Shown here: piece after piece, positions 43,878-52,413 of the stretch
How the letters are laid out: the number at the start of each line of letters is the position of its first letter
Numbering within the stretch: the stretch's first letter is position 1
Origin: Proteobacteria bacterium UBA981
GTDB lineage: Bacteria > Pseudomonadota > Gammaproteobacteria > Ga0077536
Direction: 5' to 3'
DNA length: 64,000 bases
NCBI GenBank assembly: GCA_002292285.1
Contig: DBBP01000012.1
Location: 145,937-209,936, forward strand
Notes under the pieces: model-generated
What the model saw: the letters and a program-made list of their open reading frames with translations, nothing else
Database searches by the model: none
Told to the model about the DNA's origin: nothing
Made by a program: the position numbers and the translations under genes

Positions 43878-44787
43878 GAGTGCACGCCGCGGGCTACTAA
43901 TCGCACTGCTGGTGTTGAGTTATGGCGTTCGGGTCGGCGCCGACGCGTTCGATTGTCCGCCCCTGTCGCGCGGTGACTACCTGGCACCCCCTGTGTCGAA
44001 GTTTGGGCGCGGGCTCGTTTGGCGTGTTACCGCTCCGAGCGGTGCCAGCAGCGTCGTCCTGGGCACGATGCATGTCGCCGACCCGCGCGTTGATGCAATG
44101 CTCGATGTAGTGCGCGGCGAGTTGGACAGCAGCCGGCAGTTCGTCATGGAGGTCGTACTCGATGCGGCCGCGTTGGGCGAACTCCAGATGGCAATGCGAT
44201 TGCCCGCTGGAAGCACCTTGCGCGATATCGTCGGCGACGGTTTGTTCGAACTCACCGCTGCGCGGCTAAGCCAATATGGCATCGCACGGGATCAGGCCCT
44301 CGTCATGAAGCCCTGGGCCGCATTCACCGCGCTGAGCATGCCTGCGCATTCGAGAGGCCTGCCGCTCGATATGAATCTCATGCTGCACGCACAGGCCGCC
44401 GGAAAAAGTGTCAGCGGTCTGGAAACCGTGAGCGAACAAATTGCCGTGTTCGAGTCATTGGCGATCGCAGCTCAGCTGGACATGTTGCGAGAGGTGAGTT
44501 GCCACCACGACGTATTGCAAGCTGAGATAGAGACGCTGGTGACTCGTTACGATGCGCGGGATTTGGCCGGCATCATGGCGCTATCGATGCAGCATGTCGA
44601 TGCCGCTGACGAAGCTTTTCTGGAAGTGTTGCTGTGGGAACGGAACGTGCGCATGGTCGCCCGTATGACCGATTTGCTTGATGCTGGTGATGCCTTTATT
44701 GCCGTCGGGGCGCTACACCTGGTGGGGCCGCGCGGAATTCTTGAACGGTTGGACAAGCTGGGTTATTCAGTCGGCCGGATTTACTGA
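43855..44787 (+). CDS. TraB/GumN family protein
   Basis: A 310-residue protein with an N-terminal signal or anchor helix (about 12-28). The TraB/GumN domain has the conserved N-terminal GTMH block (LGTMHVADPR) and the C-terminal GALHLVG. Members are thought to be metal-dependent peptidase-like proteins (related to Tiki); the molecular role in bacteria is not established. GTG 43855 or ATG 43858 are equally possible starts. The start lies within the nagZ coding region, suggesting coupled translation. Confidence 0.86.
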   Translation: MMTICLAESARRGLLIALLVLSYGVRVGADAFDCPPLSRGDYLAPPVSKFGRGLVWRVTAPSGASSVVLGTMHVADPRVDAMLDVVRGELDSSRQFVMEVVLDAAALGELQMAMRLPAGSTLRDIVGDGLFELTAARLSQYGIARDQALVMKPWAAFTALSMPAHSRGLPLDMNLMLHAQAAGKSVSGLETVSEQIAVFESLAIAAQLDMLREVSCHHDVLQAEIETLVTRYDARDLAGIMALSMQHVDAADEAFLEVLLWERNVRMVARMTDLLDAGDAFIAVGALHLVGPRGILERLDKLGYSVGRIY

Positions 44788-45005
44788 ACCACGCACAGGG
44801 TGAAGCGCGCTCCCGTTGACGCCCCGTCGTTCGATGCGGTTGGTGCTTTGACCTGGCAATCACCGATCCTCGGTGGTGGTACAACTGCGCGGGTCAGTGA
44901 TTGCGTATAAACTGAGCAGCTCGGGCCTGGCCCTGAATTTATGCGTGGCGACGTCGCATCCGACGCTGCGCGAATACGTCCACCCCGTCGGGCGCAAGTG
45001 ACCCG

Positions 45006-46121
45006 ATGGACAACACCGGCTTCATCCAGATGTTGGAATTCTTCACTCGTGAATCATGGGTCGTACACGCTTTTATCGTCGTGTTCGGTGCGCTCATTAT
45101 CGATGCGCTCCAAAATCGCGTTTTGTCCAGACTACATGTCGAGCTAAAAAAGACTGGCAACTATTGGGACGATGCCTTCGTCGACGCGCTCCGCGCACCG
45201 CTGCGCGCGATTATCTGGTTGGTCGGGCTTTATTACGCCCTCGCAATAGCCGATTTCCCCCGTTCGCAAACGCTTGTTAACGCGCTTGCACCCTTGCGCG
45301 ATTTGGCCGTTATTTCCGTTCTTACCTGGTTCGCGGTACGCCTAATCTCGCGCTACGAACAGTCTTTCCAGGAACAGCGCCGCCTGCTCGGACAGCCTGT
45401 CGATCCGACCACTGCCGATGCAGTCGCAAAACTCCTGCGTGCGGCTATTGTGATTACGGCCCTGCTCGTAGCGCTGCAAACACTGGGCTACAGTATTTCC
45501 GGCGTATTGGCGTTTGGGGGCGTCGGCGGCATTGCGGTCGGCTTCGCCGCCAAGGATTTGCTGGCGAATTTCTTCGGCGGTTTGATGGTGTATCTCGACC
45601 GCCCGTTCAGCGTGGGTGATTGGGTCCGCTCACCAGACCGGGGAATTGAGGGCACGGTCGAGCAGATCGGCTGGCGGCTGAGCGTCATTCGCACTTTCGA
45701 TAAGCGGCCACTCTATATTCCGAACTCGTTGTTCACACAGATTATCGTTGAGAACCCGTCGCGCATGAGCAATCGACGCATCTACGAAACAATTGGTCTG
45801 CGTTACAGTGACGCCGGGCGTTTGGAAGCGGTCATCAATGACGTTCGGACGATGTTGCAGGCGCACGAAGAAATCGATACTTCCCAAACCCTGATCGTTA
45901 ATTTCAACAAGTTTGCTCCATCGTCTCTGGAATTTTTTATTTACGCGTTTACACGTACGACGCAGTGGGTTCGCTACCACGAGGTTAAGCAGGATGTGAT
46001 GTTGAAACTGATTAAGATTATCGAATCCCACGGCGCCGAATGCGCCTTCCCCACGTCTACTGTCCATCTGAGTGACGGACCCGGGGCGGGGCAAGAGGCG
46101 GGCCGGGCGTCAGCGTTATGA
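45006..46121 (+). CDS. MscS-family mechanosensitive ion channel
   Basis: Membrane protein of 371 residues in the YbdG/YnaI-like branch of small-conductance channels. Membrane helices lie in the first 190 residues. The pore-lining TM3 is glycine- and alanine-rich (GVGGIAVGFAAKDLLANFFGG), followed by the beta domain RPFSVGDWVR and a cytoplasmic alpha/beta domain. The stop overlaps the dapF ATG (ATGA), an unusual coupling of an osmotic channel to a diaminopimelate gene. The 218-bp gap upstream holds a CACCGA/TCGGTG hairpin without T tract and a TATAAA box, neither convincing. Confidence 0.93.
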   Translation: MDNTGFIQMLEFFTRESWVVHAFIVVFGALIIDALQNRVLSRLHVELKKTGNYWDDAFVDALRAPLRAIIWLVGLYYALAIADFPRSQTLVNALAPLRDLAVISVLTWFAVRLISRYEQSFQEQRRLLGQPVDPTTADAVAKLLRAAIVITALLVALQTLGYSISGVLAFGGVGGIAVGFAAKDLLANFFGGLMVYLDRPFSVGDWVRSPDRGIEGTVEQIGWRLSVIRTFDKRPLYIPNSLFTQIIVENPSRMSNRRIYETIGLRYSDAGRLEAVINDVRTMLQAHEEIDTSQTLIVNFNKFAPSSLEFFIYAFTRTTQWVRYHEVKQDVMLKLIKIIESHGAECAFPTSTVHLSDGPGAGQEAGRASAL

Positions 46122-46948
46122 ACGTCCCGTTCGCAAAGATGCACGGACTCGGCAACGATTTCGTCGTTATCGATCAACGCCAACTGGACTATGCACTATC
46201 ACGCACGCAGTTGGTCCACATCGCCGATCGGCGCTGCGGCGCCGGTTGTGACCAGCTCTTGTTTCTTGAGCCACCGTCGGACCAACGCGCCGATGCCCGT
46301 TACCGGGTCGTCAATGCAGATGGCTCGCCGGCCGAACATTGTGGCAACGGCATTCGATGTATCGCACGCTACATCGAACGTGTTGATGGACCACGTGACA
46401 GCGTTACGGTTGAAATCGGCAACAGCCTGTATGGACTTGATTTCGTCGCGGGCGATCTGGTCCGTGTTGACATGGGCGTGCCGAACTTTGAACCGTCGGC
46501 ATTGCCACTAACCGTTCCTGAACGCCGGCAGCGCTATACGATTGAGCTTGCCTCGCAATCGCTGGTATTCGGCGCCGTATCAGTCGGTAATCCGCACGCG
46601 GTCATCGACGTGGAGGCAATCGAAGACGTCGACGTGGTAACGCTGGGTACAGCACTGCAAAAATCGAGCCTTTTTCCTGCTAGCGTGAATGTCGGTTTCG
46701 CCCAATTCGTGGCGCGGGATAGCCTTCGCTTGCGCGTTTTCGAGCGCGGCGTTGGAGAAACTTATGCATGCGGAACAGGCGCTTGCGCTGCAGTGGCGAT
46801 CGGTCGACTATGGGGCCGCCTCGACGAACAGGTCACAGTGGCATTGCGCGGCGGAGATTTACTTATCCGATGGCAGGGTGGGGAGAATGACCGGCTGTCG
46901 ATGACCGGACCTGCTACTTTTGTCTTTGAAGGGAAGTTCGAACTATGA
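46118..46948 (+). CDS. dapF: Diaminopimelate epimerase
   Basis: PLP-independent racemase that converts LL-DAP to meso-DAP for lysine and peptidoglycan. The 276-residue protein has both catalytic cysteines, Cys75 in AEHCGNGIRC and Cys218 in YACGTGACA. The N-terminal MHGLGNDFVV is characteristic. It overlaps the channel gene upstream and the DUF484 gene downstream, each by 4 bp. dapF-DUF484-xerC is a conserved gammaproteobacterial order. Confidence 0.97.
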   Translation: MNVPFAKMHGLGNDFVVIDQRQLDYALSRTQLVHIADRRCGAGCDQLLFLEPPSDQRADARYRVVNADGSPAEHCGNGIRCIARYIERVDGPRDSVTVEIGNSLYGLDFVAGDLVRVDMGVPNFEPSALPLTVPERRQRYTIELASQSLVFGAVSVGNPHAVIDVEAIEDVDVVTLGTALQKSSLFPASVNVGFAQFVARDSLRLRVFERGVGETYACGTGACAAVAIGRLWGRLDEQVTVALRGGDLLIRWQGGENDRLSMTGPATFVFEGKFEL

Positions 46949-47661
46949 CGTCATCCGGCACTCCGGACCAGAATGCCACGCACACCGAACGCGCTCGCGA
47001 GGTGGTCGAGTATCTGCGCACCAATACCGCGTTTTTCGACCAGCATCCCGAGGTGTTACGCGAGCTATCCATCCCGCATGCCAGTGGTGACGCGGTATCG
47101 CTGATGGAACGACAAGTCGCTGCCCTGCGTGACGAAAGCCGTCAGCTCAAACAACAACTCGAAAAGCTCATTGCATTCGCCCGCGAGAACGAGCGCCTCA
47201 ACGCCCGTATTCACGCGCTGGTGCTGGCACTAATGAACGCGGCCGGACCACAGGCGATTTTCGAATGTTTGCAAAATTGCCTGCGAGAAGATTTCGGTGC
47301 TGACCATACCGCAGCACGCATTTTCGCCGAGCCTGCGTTCGTTGATAGCGGCGAAGTTCCGCAATTCGTCGGTCGCGACGCCCCAGAGCGCACGCCGTTT
47401 GGGCAACTGTTGGCTGCCGACGAGACTTGCTGCGGCACACTCGATGCGGCCCAACGCGAGACGCTCTTCGCCGACGTCACGACGTCGATGTCCGCGGTTG
47501 TGATGCCATTGGTCGCGCGAAACTGGGATGGGGTCCTGGTGATAGCAAGCGCCGATAGCGAGCGCTATCAAATGGATATGGGCACTGAGCTGCTGACTTA
47601 CCTCAAAGATGTGGTGGCACTGGTTGTCGACCCGTGGGTTAAGCCGCCGCGTGCTGATTAG
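46945..47661 (+). CDS. DUF484 (GAF-like) family protein
   Basis: A 238-residue cytosolic protein. The start block VVEYLRTNTAFFDQHPEVLREL is typical of DUF484, then a short coiled coil (about 50-75) and a GAF-like domain (about 90-235) follow. E. coli YigA belongs to the same family and sits in the same place between dapF and xerC. A signalling or partner role for XerC has been guessed only from position; no ligand can be named. It overlaps dapF by 4 bp and ends nine bases before xerC. Confidence 0.9.
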   Translation: MTSSGTPDQNATHTERAREVVEYLRTNTAFFDQHPEVLRELSIPHASGDAVSLMERQVAALRDESRQLKQQLEKLIAFARENERLNARIHALVLALMNAAGPQAIFECLQNCLREDFGADHTAARIFAEPAFVDSGEVPQFVGRDAPERTPFGQLLAADETCCGTLDAAQRETLFADVTTSMSAVVMPLVARNWDGVLVIASADSERYQMDMGTELLTYLKDVVALVVDPWVKPPRAD

Positions 47662-47670
47662 AGGACGCCC

Positions 47671-48573
47671 GTGAGGGCCCCGTTGGCTTTGAACGCCGAT
47701 ATCGAGCGTTTTCTCGGCGCCTTGCAGCATCGCTCAATCCACACCCGCGCGGCCTATCGCCGGGATTTGACCGATTTCGCGAATGCAGCAATTCAAGATG
47801 ACATTACGAACTGGCAGCAGGTCGATGCGCAGCGCATTCGCCACTATATCGCTGCGCGCCATCGTGATGGTGCGCACGGGCGTTCGTTGTCACGCGCGCT
47901 GTCCGCCCTGCGCGCGCTGTTCAGATTTCTATGTGAGCGCGGGGTGATGACGGCAAACCCTGCCCAATCTATTCGTGCACCGAAATCCGCCCGCCATTTG
48001 CCCCGAGCACTGGACGTAGACCAGATGACCAGCCTGATCGAGCAAGGCGGCGATTCGATTCTTGATTTACGTGACCGGGCGATGTGGGAGTTGCTCTATT
48101 CCAGTGGCGTACGCGTGTCAGAGCTAACCGGACTGAATCTCGGCGATACGGATCTCAATGCACGGGAGGCGCGCGTTATCGGCAAAGGGCGTCGGGAGCG
48201 AATCGTTCCAATCGGCCGACTGGCAATACAAGCGCTAAAAGAATGGCTGAAATCGCGCGGCAACTTAGCTGCCGCAGATGAAAAAGCCCTGTTTGTCGGT
48301 CGCCGTGGCCAACGTCTGTCGAATCGCAGTGTGCAGTTGCGCTTGCGCGCGTGGGCAAACCGCTACGGCATCAACGAAGGGGTTCATCCACACATGCTCC
48401 GGCACTCGTTCGCGAGCCACATGCTCGAGTCTTCCGGGGATCTGCGCGCGGTTCAGGAATTGCTCGGGCATGCCAACATCAGTACTACTCAAATTTACAC
48501 CCACTTGGATTTTCAGCATCTCGCGAAGGTGTACGACGCCGCCCACCCGCGTGCCAAGCGGCGCTCGGACTAA
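47671..48573 (+). CDS. xerC: Tyrosine recombinase XerC
   Basis: Site-specific recombinase that, with XerD and FtsK, resolves chromosome dimers at dif. The 300-residue protein has an N-terminal SAM-like DNA-binding domain (about 8-95) and a catalytic domain. The active-site residues are Arg148 (SGVRVSE), Lys172 (GKGRRE), His241/Arg244 (HPHMLRHSFA), His267 (GHANIS) and Tyr276 (IYTHLD). The start is GTG 47671. Gene context separates it from XerD. hslV follows 170 bp later. Confidence 0.95.
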   Translation: MRAPLALNADIERFLGALQHRSIHTRAAYRRDLTDFANAAIQDDITNWQQVDAQRIRHYIAARHRDGAHGRSLSRALSALRALFRFLCERGVMTANPAQSIRAPKSARHLPRALDVDQMTSLIEQGGDSILDLRDRAMWELLYSSGVRVSELTGLNLGDTDLNAREARVIGKGRRERIVPIGRLAIQALKEWLKSRGNLAAADEKALFVGRRGQRLSNRSVQLRLRAWANRYGINEGVHPHMLRHSFASHMLESSGDLRAVQELLGHANISTTQIYTHLDFQHLAKVYDAAHPRAKRRSD

Positions 48574-48743
48574 GTTCAGGAACGCGCGCTTAGTAAAGCC
48601 CAGTCGATGAGTTCCGCGCCAGATTTGGATCACGTTAGCGTCGGAGACCGCTCGGCTTCCGGGCCCATCGCCACCTTCGGGCGCGCGCTTCGCGGGCAGG
48701 CCTTCGTGTACAATTCGCGCCTCGATTAGAGGTAACTAAAAGC

Positions 48744-49295
48744 GTGTTTCACGGTACTACCATACTTTCAGTTCGACGCGGCCCGGACGTTGTGATCGGC
48801 GGTGACGGGCAGGTTTCCATGGGCGACACTGTGCTCAAAGGGAACGCCAGGAAAGTTCGACGACTCTATCACGACAAGATTGTGGCGGGCTTTGCCGGTG
48901 GCACGGCTGATGCATTCACGCTGTTCGAGTGGTTCGAAGGTAAGCTCGAGGAACATCGCGGTAACGTGTTACGAGCTGCTGTGGAGCTCGCCAAAGATTG
49001 GCGAACTGACCGCATGCTGCGTCGCCTTGAGGCGATGCTGGTGGTGGCCGATGCCGAGCACTCATTAATGATCTCAGGAACTGGCGACGTTATTGAACCG
49101 GAGCACGACGTGATTGCGATTGGTTCGGGCGGTAATTATGCGCGAGCCGCCGCCCGCGCACTGTTGCAGGAAACCGATTTGGATGCGCGCACGATCGTTG
49201 AGCGGGGCCTCACCATCGCGAGCGAGATTTGTGTTTACACCAACTCGAACCTGACTATCGAATCGTTACGTGAGCAAACGCCGAGCGGATCATGA
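48744..49295 (+). CDS. hslV: HslV peptidase subunit of the HslVU protease
   Basis: Proteasome-like threonine peptidase, 183 residues. It starts with GTG 48744, and AGGT lies ten bases upstream. The short propeptide (MFHG) precedes the catalytic Thr5, exposed after processing (TTILSVRR). The conserved GGDGQVSMG and AGFAGGTADAFTLFE blocks are intact. It overlaps hslU by 4 bp (ATGA). TACAAT at 48709-48714 may be its -10 box; no heat-shock consensus was found in the 170-bp gap upstream. Confidence 0.96.
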   Translation: MFHGTTILSVRRGPDVVIGGDGQVSMGDTVLKGNARKVRRLYHDKIVAGFAGGTADAFTLFEWFEGKLEEHRGNVLRAAVELAKDWRTDRMLRRLEAMLVVADAEHSLMISGTGDVIEPEHDVIAIGSGGNYARAAARALLQETDLDARTIVERGLTIASEICVYTNSNLTIESLREQTPSGS

Positions 49296-50620
49296 TTGAT
49301 ATCCTCACGCCACAGCAGATCGTCGCCCAGCTAGACAAACATATCGTTGGCCAGGATGCCGCGAAGCGCGCCGTCGCCATCGCGCTACGTAACCGCTGGC
49401 GACGTAGCCAGGTAGAGGCGTCACTGCGCAACGAGATTACGCCCAAAAACATACTCATGATCGGCCCGACAGGCGTTGGAAAAACCGAGATCGCCCGACG
49501 TCTTGCACGCCTTGCGGGCGCGCCATTCATAAAAGTTGAGGCGACCAAGTTCACCGAAGTCGGCTATGTCGGTCGCGACGTGGAATCGATCATTCGTGAT
49601 TTAGCTGACATCGCCAACAATATGGCGCGTGAGGCGGCCATGACTGAAGTTCGCGACCAGGCCGAAGACGCCGCGGAGGAGCGCATCCTCGATATTTTGT
49701 TACCGCCGGCCCGTGGTGCAGGCGGGGAACCACAAGAATCTGATTCCGGTACACGGCAGCGTTTTCGCAAGATGCTGCGGGAGAATCAGCTTGAAGATCG
49801 GGAAATCGATGTTGAACTGAATACGCCGGCGGTCGGCGTCGAGATCATGGCGCCACCCGGCATGGAAGAAATGACCAGCCAGCTGCAGGGCATGTTCCAG
49901 AATCTCGGCCAAAATCGCAGCACAACGAGAAGATTGAAAGTTGGTGATGCGCGCAAAATGCTCGTTGAAGAGGAAGCTGCGAAGCTGATCAACGACGACG
50001 ATATTCGCGCCCGTGCGATGGAAAACGCAGAACAGAATGGCATTGTTTTTCTTGATGAAATCGACAAGGTCGCGAAACGCTCCGAAAGTTCAGGGCCAGA
50101 CGTATCTCGTGAGGGGGTGCAGCGGGATCTATTGCCATTGGTCGAAGGCTGCACGGTCACAACCAAGCACGGCATGATAAAAACCGACCACATCCTGTTT
50201 ATCGCGTCCGGCGCTTTTCACTTTGCTAAACCCTCGGACCTGATTCCCGAACTGCAGGGGCGGTTACCCAATCGTGTCGAGTTAACGTCATTGAACGTCG
50301 ACGATTTCGTGCGCATCCTGACTGAACCCGATGCCTCACTGAGTCGCCAGTACGCTGCATTGCTGGGGACGGAGGGCGTGCCTTTGGATTTCAGCACAGA
50401 TGGCATCCGCCGTATCGCCGAGTGCGCTTTTGATATTAATCAGCGCAGCGAGAATATCGGTGCCCGACGTCTGCATACGGTGATGGAAAAACTTCTCGAG
50501 GCGGTTTCTTTTACTGCTCCTGACATCGCCGGACAAACGGTACTTGTTGACGCCGCGTACGTTGATGCCCACATTGGTAAATTGGTCGCCGACGACGACC
50601 TCGCAAAGTATATTCTCTAG
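49292..50620 (+). CDS. hslU: HslU ATPase subunit of the HslVU protease
   Basis: AAA+ unfoldase of 442 residues that feeds substrates to HslV. Walker A GPTGVGKTE starts at residue 58; an intermediate (I) domain fills about 110-240, and Walker B reads GIVFLDEIDK. The C-terminal residues DLAKYIL that insert into HslV are present. Length equals that of E. coli (443). It ends with a TAG, which shows that TAG is a normal stop here. DUF971 follows four bases later. Confidence 0.97.
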   Translation: MIDILTPQQIVAQLDKHIVGQDAAKRAVAIALRNRWRRSQVEASLRNEITPKNILMIGPTGVGKTEIARRLARLAGAPFIKVEATKFTEVGYVGRDVESIIRDLADIANNMAREAAMTEVRDQAEDAAEERILDILLPPARGAGGEPQESDSGTRQRFRKMLRENQLEDREIDVELNTPAVGVEIMAPPGMEEMTSQLQGMFQNLGQNRSTTRRLKVGDARKMLVEEEAAKLINDDDIRARAMENAEQNGIVFLDEIDKVAKRSESSGPDVSREGVQRDLLPLVEGCTVTTKHGMIKTDHILFIASGAFHFAKPSDLIPELQGRLPNRVELTSLNVDDFVRILTEPDASLSRQYAALLGTEGVPLDFSTDGIRRIAECAFDINQRSENIGARRLHTVMEKLLEAVSFTAPDIAGQTVLVDAAYVDAHIGKLVADDDLAKYIL

Positions 50621-50624
50621 CATC

Positions 50625-50984
50625 ATGGCTACTCGAACTCCTACCGACATTAAACTTCATCAGCAAACGCGCAAACTCGAGTTGACGTTTGACGACGGCT
50701 TCAACTGCGCGCTTAGCTGTGAGTTTCTGCGCGTACATTCGCCTTCGGCGGAGGTGCGCGGCCACAGCGCCAGTCAGGCGGTTTTGCAACTCGACAAACA
50801 GCAGGTCAACATCAACGACATCGAGGCCGTTGGAAACTATGCGGTCAAACTGGTTTTCGACGACGGCCATGATACCGGTCTGTACACTTGGGATTATTTG
50901 TACGACCTTGGCAAGCGTGCAGATGAATATTGGCAACTTTATGTCGATGCAGTGCGCGAGGCAGGGCACGAGCACAGTGGTTGA
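50625..50984 (+). CDS. DUF971 family protein
   Basis: A 119-residue protein. ATG 50625 is chosen over the longer open frame from 50544, which overlaps hslU. The DUF971 core includes DIKLHQQTRKLELTFDDG, a CEFLRVHSPSAEVRGH segment and the C-terminal GLYTWDYLYDLG. The family resembles part of gamma-butyrobetaine hydroxylase (N-terminal domain) and occurs between hslU and ubiE in many proteobacteria. Function is unknown. Confidence 0.9.
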   Translation: MATRTPTDIKLHQQTRKLELTFDDGFNCALSCEFLRVHSPSAEVRGHSASQAVLQLDKQQVNINDIEAVGNYAVKLVFDDGHDTGLYTWDYLYDLGKRADEYWQLYVDAVREAGHEHSG

Positions 50985-51016
50985 ACTGTCGGCCAGGTGC
51001 GATCTCGGGTCTGAAC

Positions 51017-51766
51017 ATGGGCGATGAAGCGGACAGTCTGTTCGGTTTTGAGCGGGTGACCCCGGCGGCCAAGACCGCGCGGGTACGCGGTGTTTTCGAT
51101 TCCGTTTCAGAGCGCTACGACGTCATGAATGATTTGATGTCCGTCGGGATGCACCGCTTATGGAAGCGCTACGCACTGGAATTACTTGACGTTCGAAGCG
51201 GGCAAAGCATTCTCGATTTGGCGTGCGGCACCGCGGATTTATCTCGCCTGATTGCGCGGCGCCTCAAACAAAACGCACATGTTGTTTGCAGTGATCTGAA
51301 TGCCAGCATGCTCTCTCTTGGGCGTGACCGGATGCTCGATCACGGTCTCGTCGAGGGGATCAATTATGTGCAGGCGAATGCAGAGAAACTGCCGCTGGCA
51401 GATAGCACATTTGATCGGATAATTATGGGTTTCGGTCTGCGCAACGTGACCGATAAACCTGCCGCTTTGCGCGAAATGGAACGTATTTTGCGTCCCGGTG
51501 GCCGCGCTCTAATTCTTGAGTTCTCGCAGGTCCGGCATCCGGCACTGGCCAGCCTGTACGATCAATATTCATTCAAAATATTGCCTCGAATTGGTGCCAT
51601 CGTCGCCGGCGATGCTGATAGCTATCGCTATCTCGCCGAGTCTATTCGAGTCCATCCGGATCAAGAGTCTCTTAAGGTCATGATGCAACGTGCCGGATTG
51701 GAGAACGTTCGCTACCACAATCTGGTTGCGGGCGTCGTCGCCGTTCATATTGGCTTCAAGTACTGA
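51017..51766 (+). CDS. ubiE: Ubiquinone/menaquinone C-methyltransferase UbiE
   Basis: SAM-dependent C-methyltransferase of ubiquinone (and, where present, menaquinone) synthesis. ATG 51017 gives 249 residues, near the 251 of E. coli. The SAM site DLACGTADLS and the family signatures SERYDVMNDLMSVGMHRLWK and RVGFGLRN-like block (IMGFGLRNVTDK) are present. It starts 32 bp after DUF971 and is followed by ubiJ and ubiB, the conserved ubi cluster. Confidence 0.95.
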   Translation: MGDEADSLFGFERVTPAAKTARVRGVFDSVSERYDVMNDLMSVGMHRLWKRYALELLDVRSGQSILDLACGTADLSRLIARRLKQNAHVVCSDLNASMLSLGRDRMLDHGLVEGINYVQANAEKLPLADSTFDRIIMGFGLRNVTDKPAALREMERILRPGGRALILEFSQVRHPALASLYDQYSFKILPRIGAIVAGDADSYRYLAESIRVHPDQESLKVMMQRAGLENVRYHNLVAGVVAVHIGFKY

Positions 51767-51789
51767 CCGGTGATGCGCAGCGAATATCA

Positions 51790-52413
51790 ATGACTTTCAA
51801 CTCGTCCGCCCTGATAGAGAACGCGCTCGCTGTGGTGACGAATCGCCTGCTGGCATCGGATGCCGATGCTTTGGTGTTGCTGGAACGTCTGGATGGTCGA
51901 GTCATAGCAATACACTTTCGCGACCGCGAGTTCCGTGTCTTCGCGACTATTAACGCCGGGAAAGTGTCGTACAGCAAAGAAGCTGACCAGCCGGCAGACG
52001 TTTCAATGTACGGCGGCGCCGCGGACTTCCTGACGCTGATCCGTGCCAATAAAGGCGGTCGCTCGCTGCGCGCCGGACGCATAGAGATTTCAGGAGACCT
52101 GGCAGTTGCGCAGGACGTTCAGGCGCTGCTGGACGGGCTTGAGATCGACTTCGAGGAAATGATTTCGTTTTGGGTCGGAGATGTCGCTGCGCATCAGATT
52201 GGACGGGCCGTGCGTGGCGCCGGGGACGTCGCAAGCGATGTCCTGGGCCGGTTCGAGAAAGATGTTGTTGACTACCTGTCATACGAGTTGGTTGCGATCC
52301 CTCAACGGGAAGAAGTGGCAGTCCTTCAGCAAGAAATCGACGCCTTGGCGCAGGCTGTTGAACGCGCTGAGGAACGCGTCGCCAGGCTTCGGGCGCAGGC
52401 GCGAGCACAATGA
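51790..52413 (+). CDS. ubiJ: Ubiquinone biosynthesis accessory factor UbiJ (SCP2 domain)
   Basis: Lipid-binding scaffold of the soluble Ubi metabolon, 207 residues. The SCP2 sterol-carrier-like domain covers about 15-110 (RLDGRVIAIHFRDREFRVF). A C-terminal coiled coil (about 165-207, rich in E, A, R and Q) supports multimerisation. The position between ubiE and ubiB is the conserved one. The stop overlaps the ubiB start by 4 bp. Confidence 0.92.
   Translation: MTFNSSALIENALAVVTNRLLASDADALVLLERLDGRVIAIHFRDREFRVFATINAGKVSYSKEADQPADVSMYGGAADFLTLIRANKGGRSLRAGRIEISGDLAVAQDVQALLDGLEIDFEEMISFWVGDVAAHQIGRAVRGAGDVASDVLGRFEKDVVDYLSYELVAIPQREEVAVLQQEIDALAQAVERAEERVARLRAQARAQ

Noticed and set aside
44862..44876. 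CACCGA/TCGGTG hairpin after the TraB/GumN gene as a terminator
   Set aside because: Six-base stem with a three-base loop and no T tract.
48709..48714. TACAAT as a firm hslV promoter
   Set aside because: No -35 box at suitable spacing and no heat-shock consensus; mentioned only within the hslV entry.
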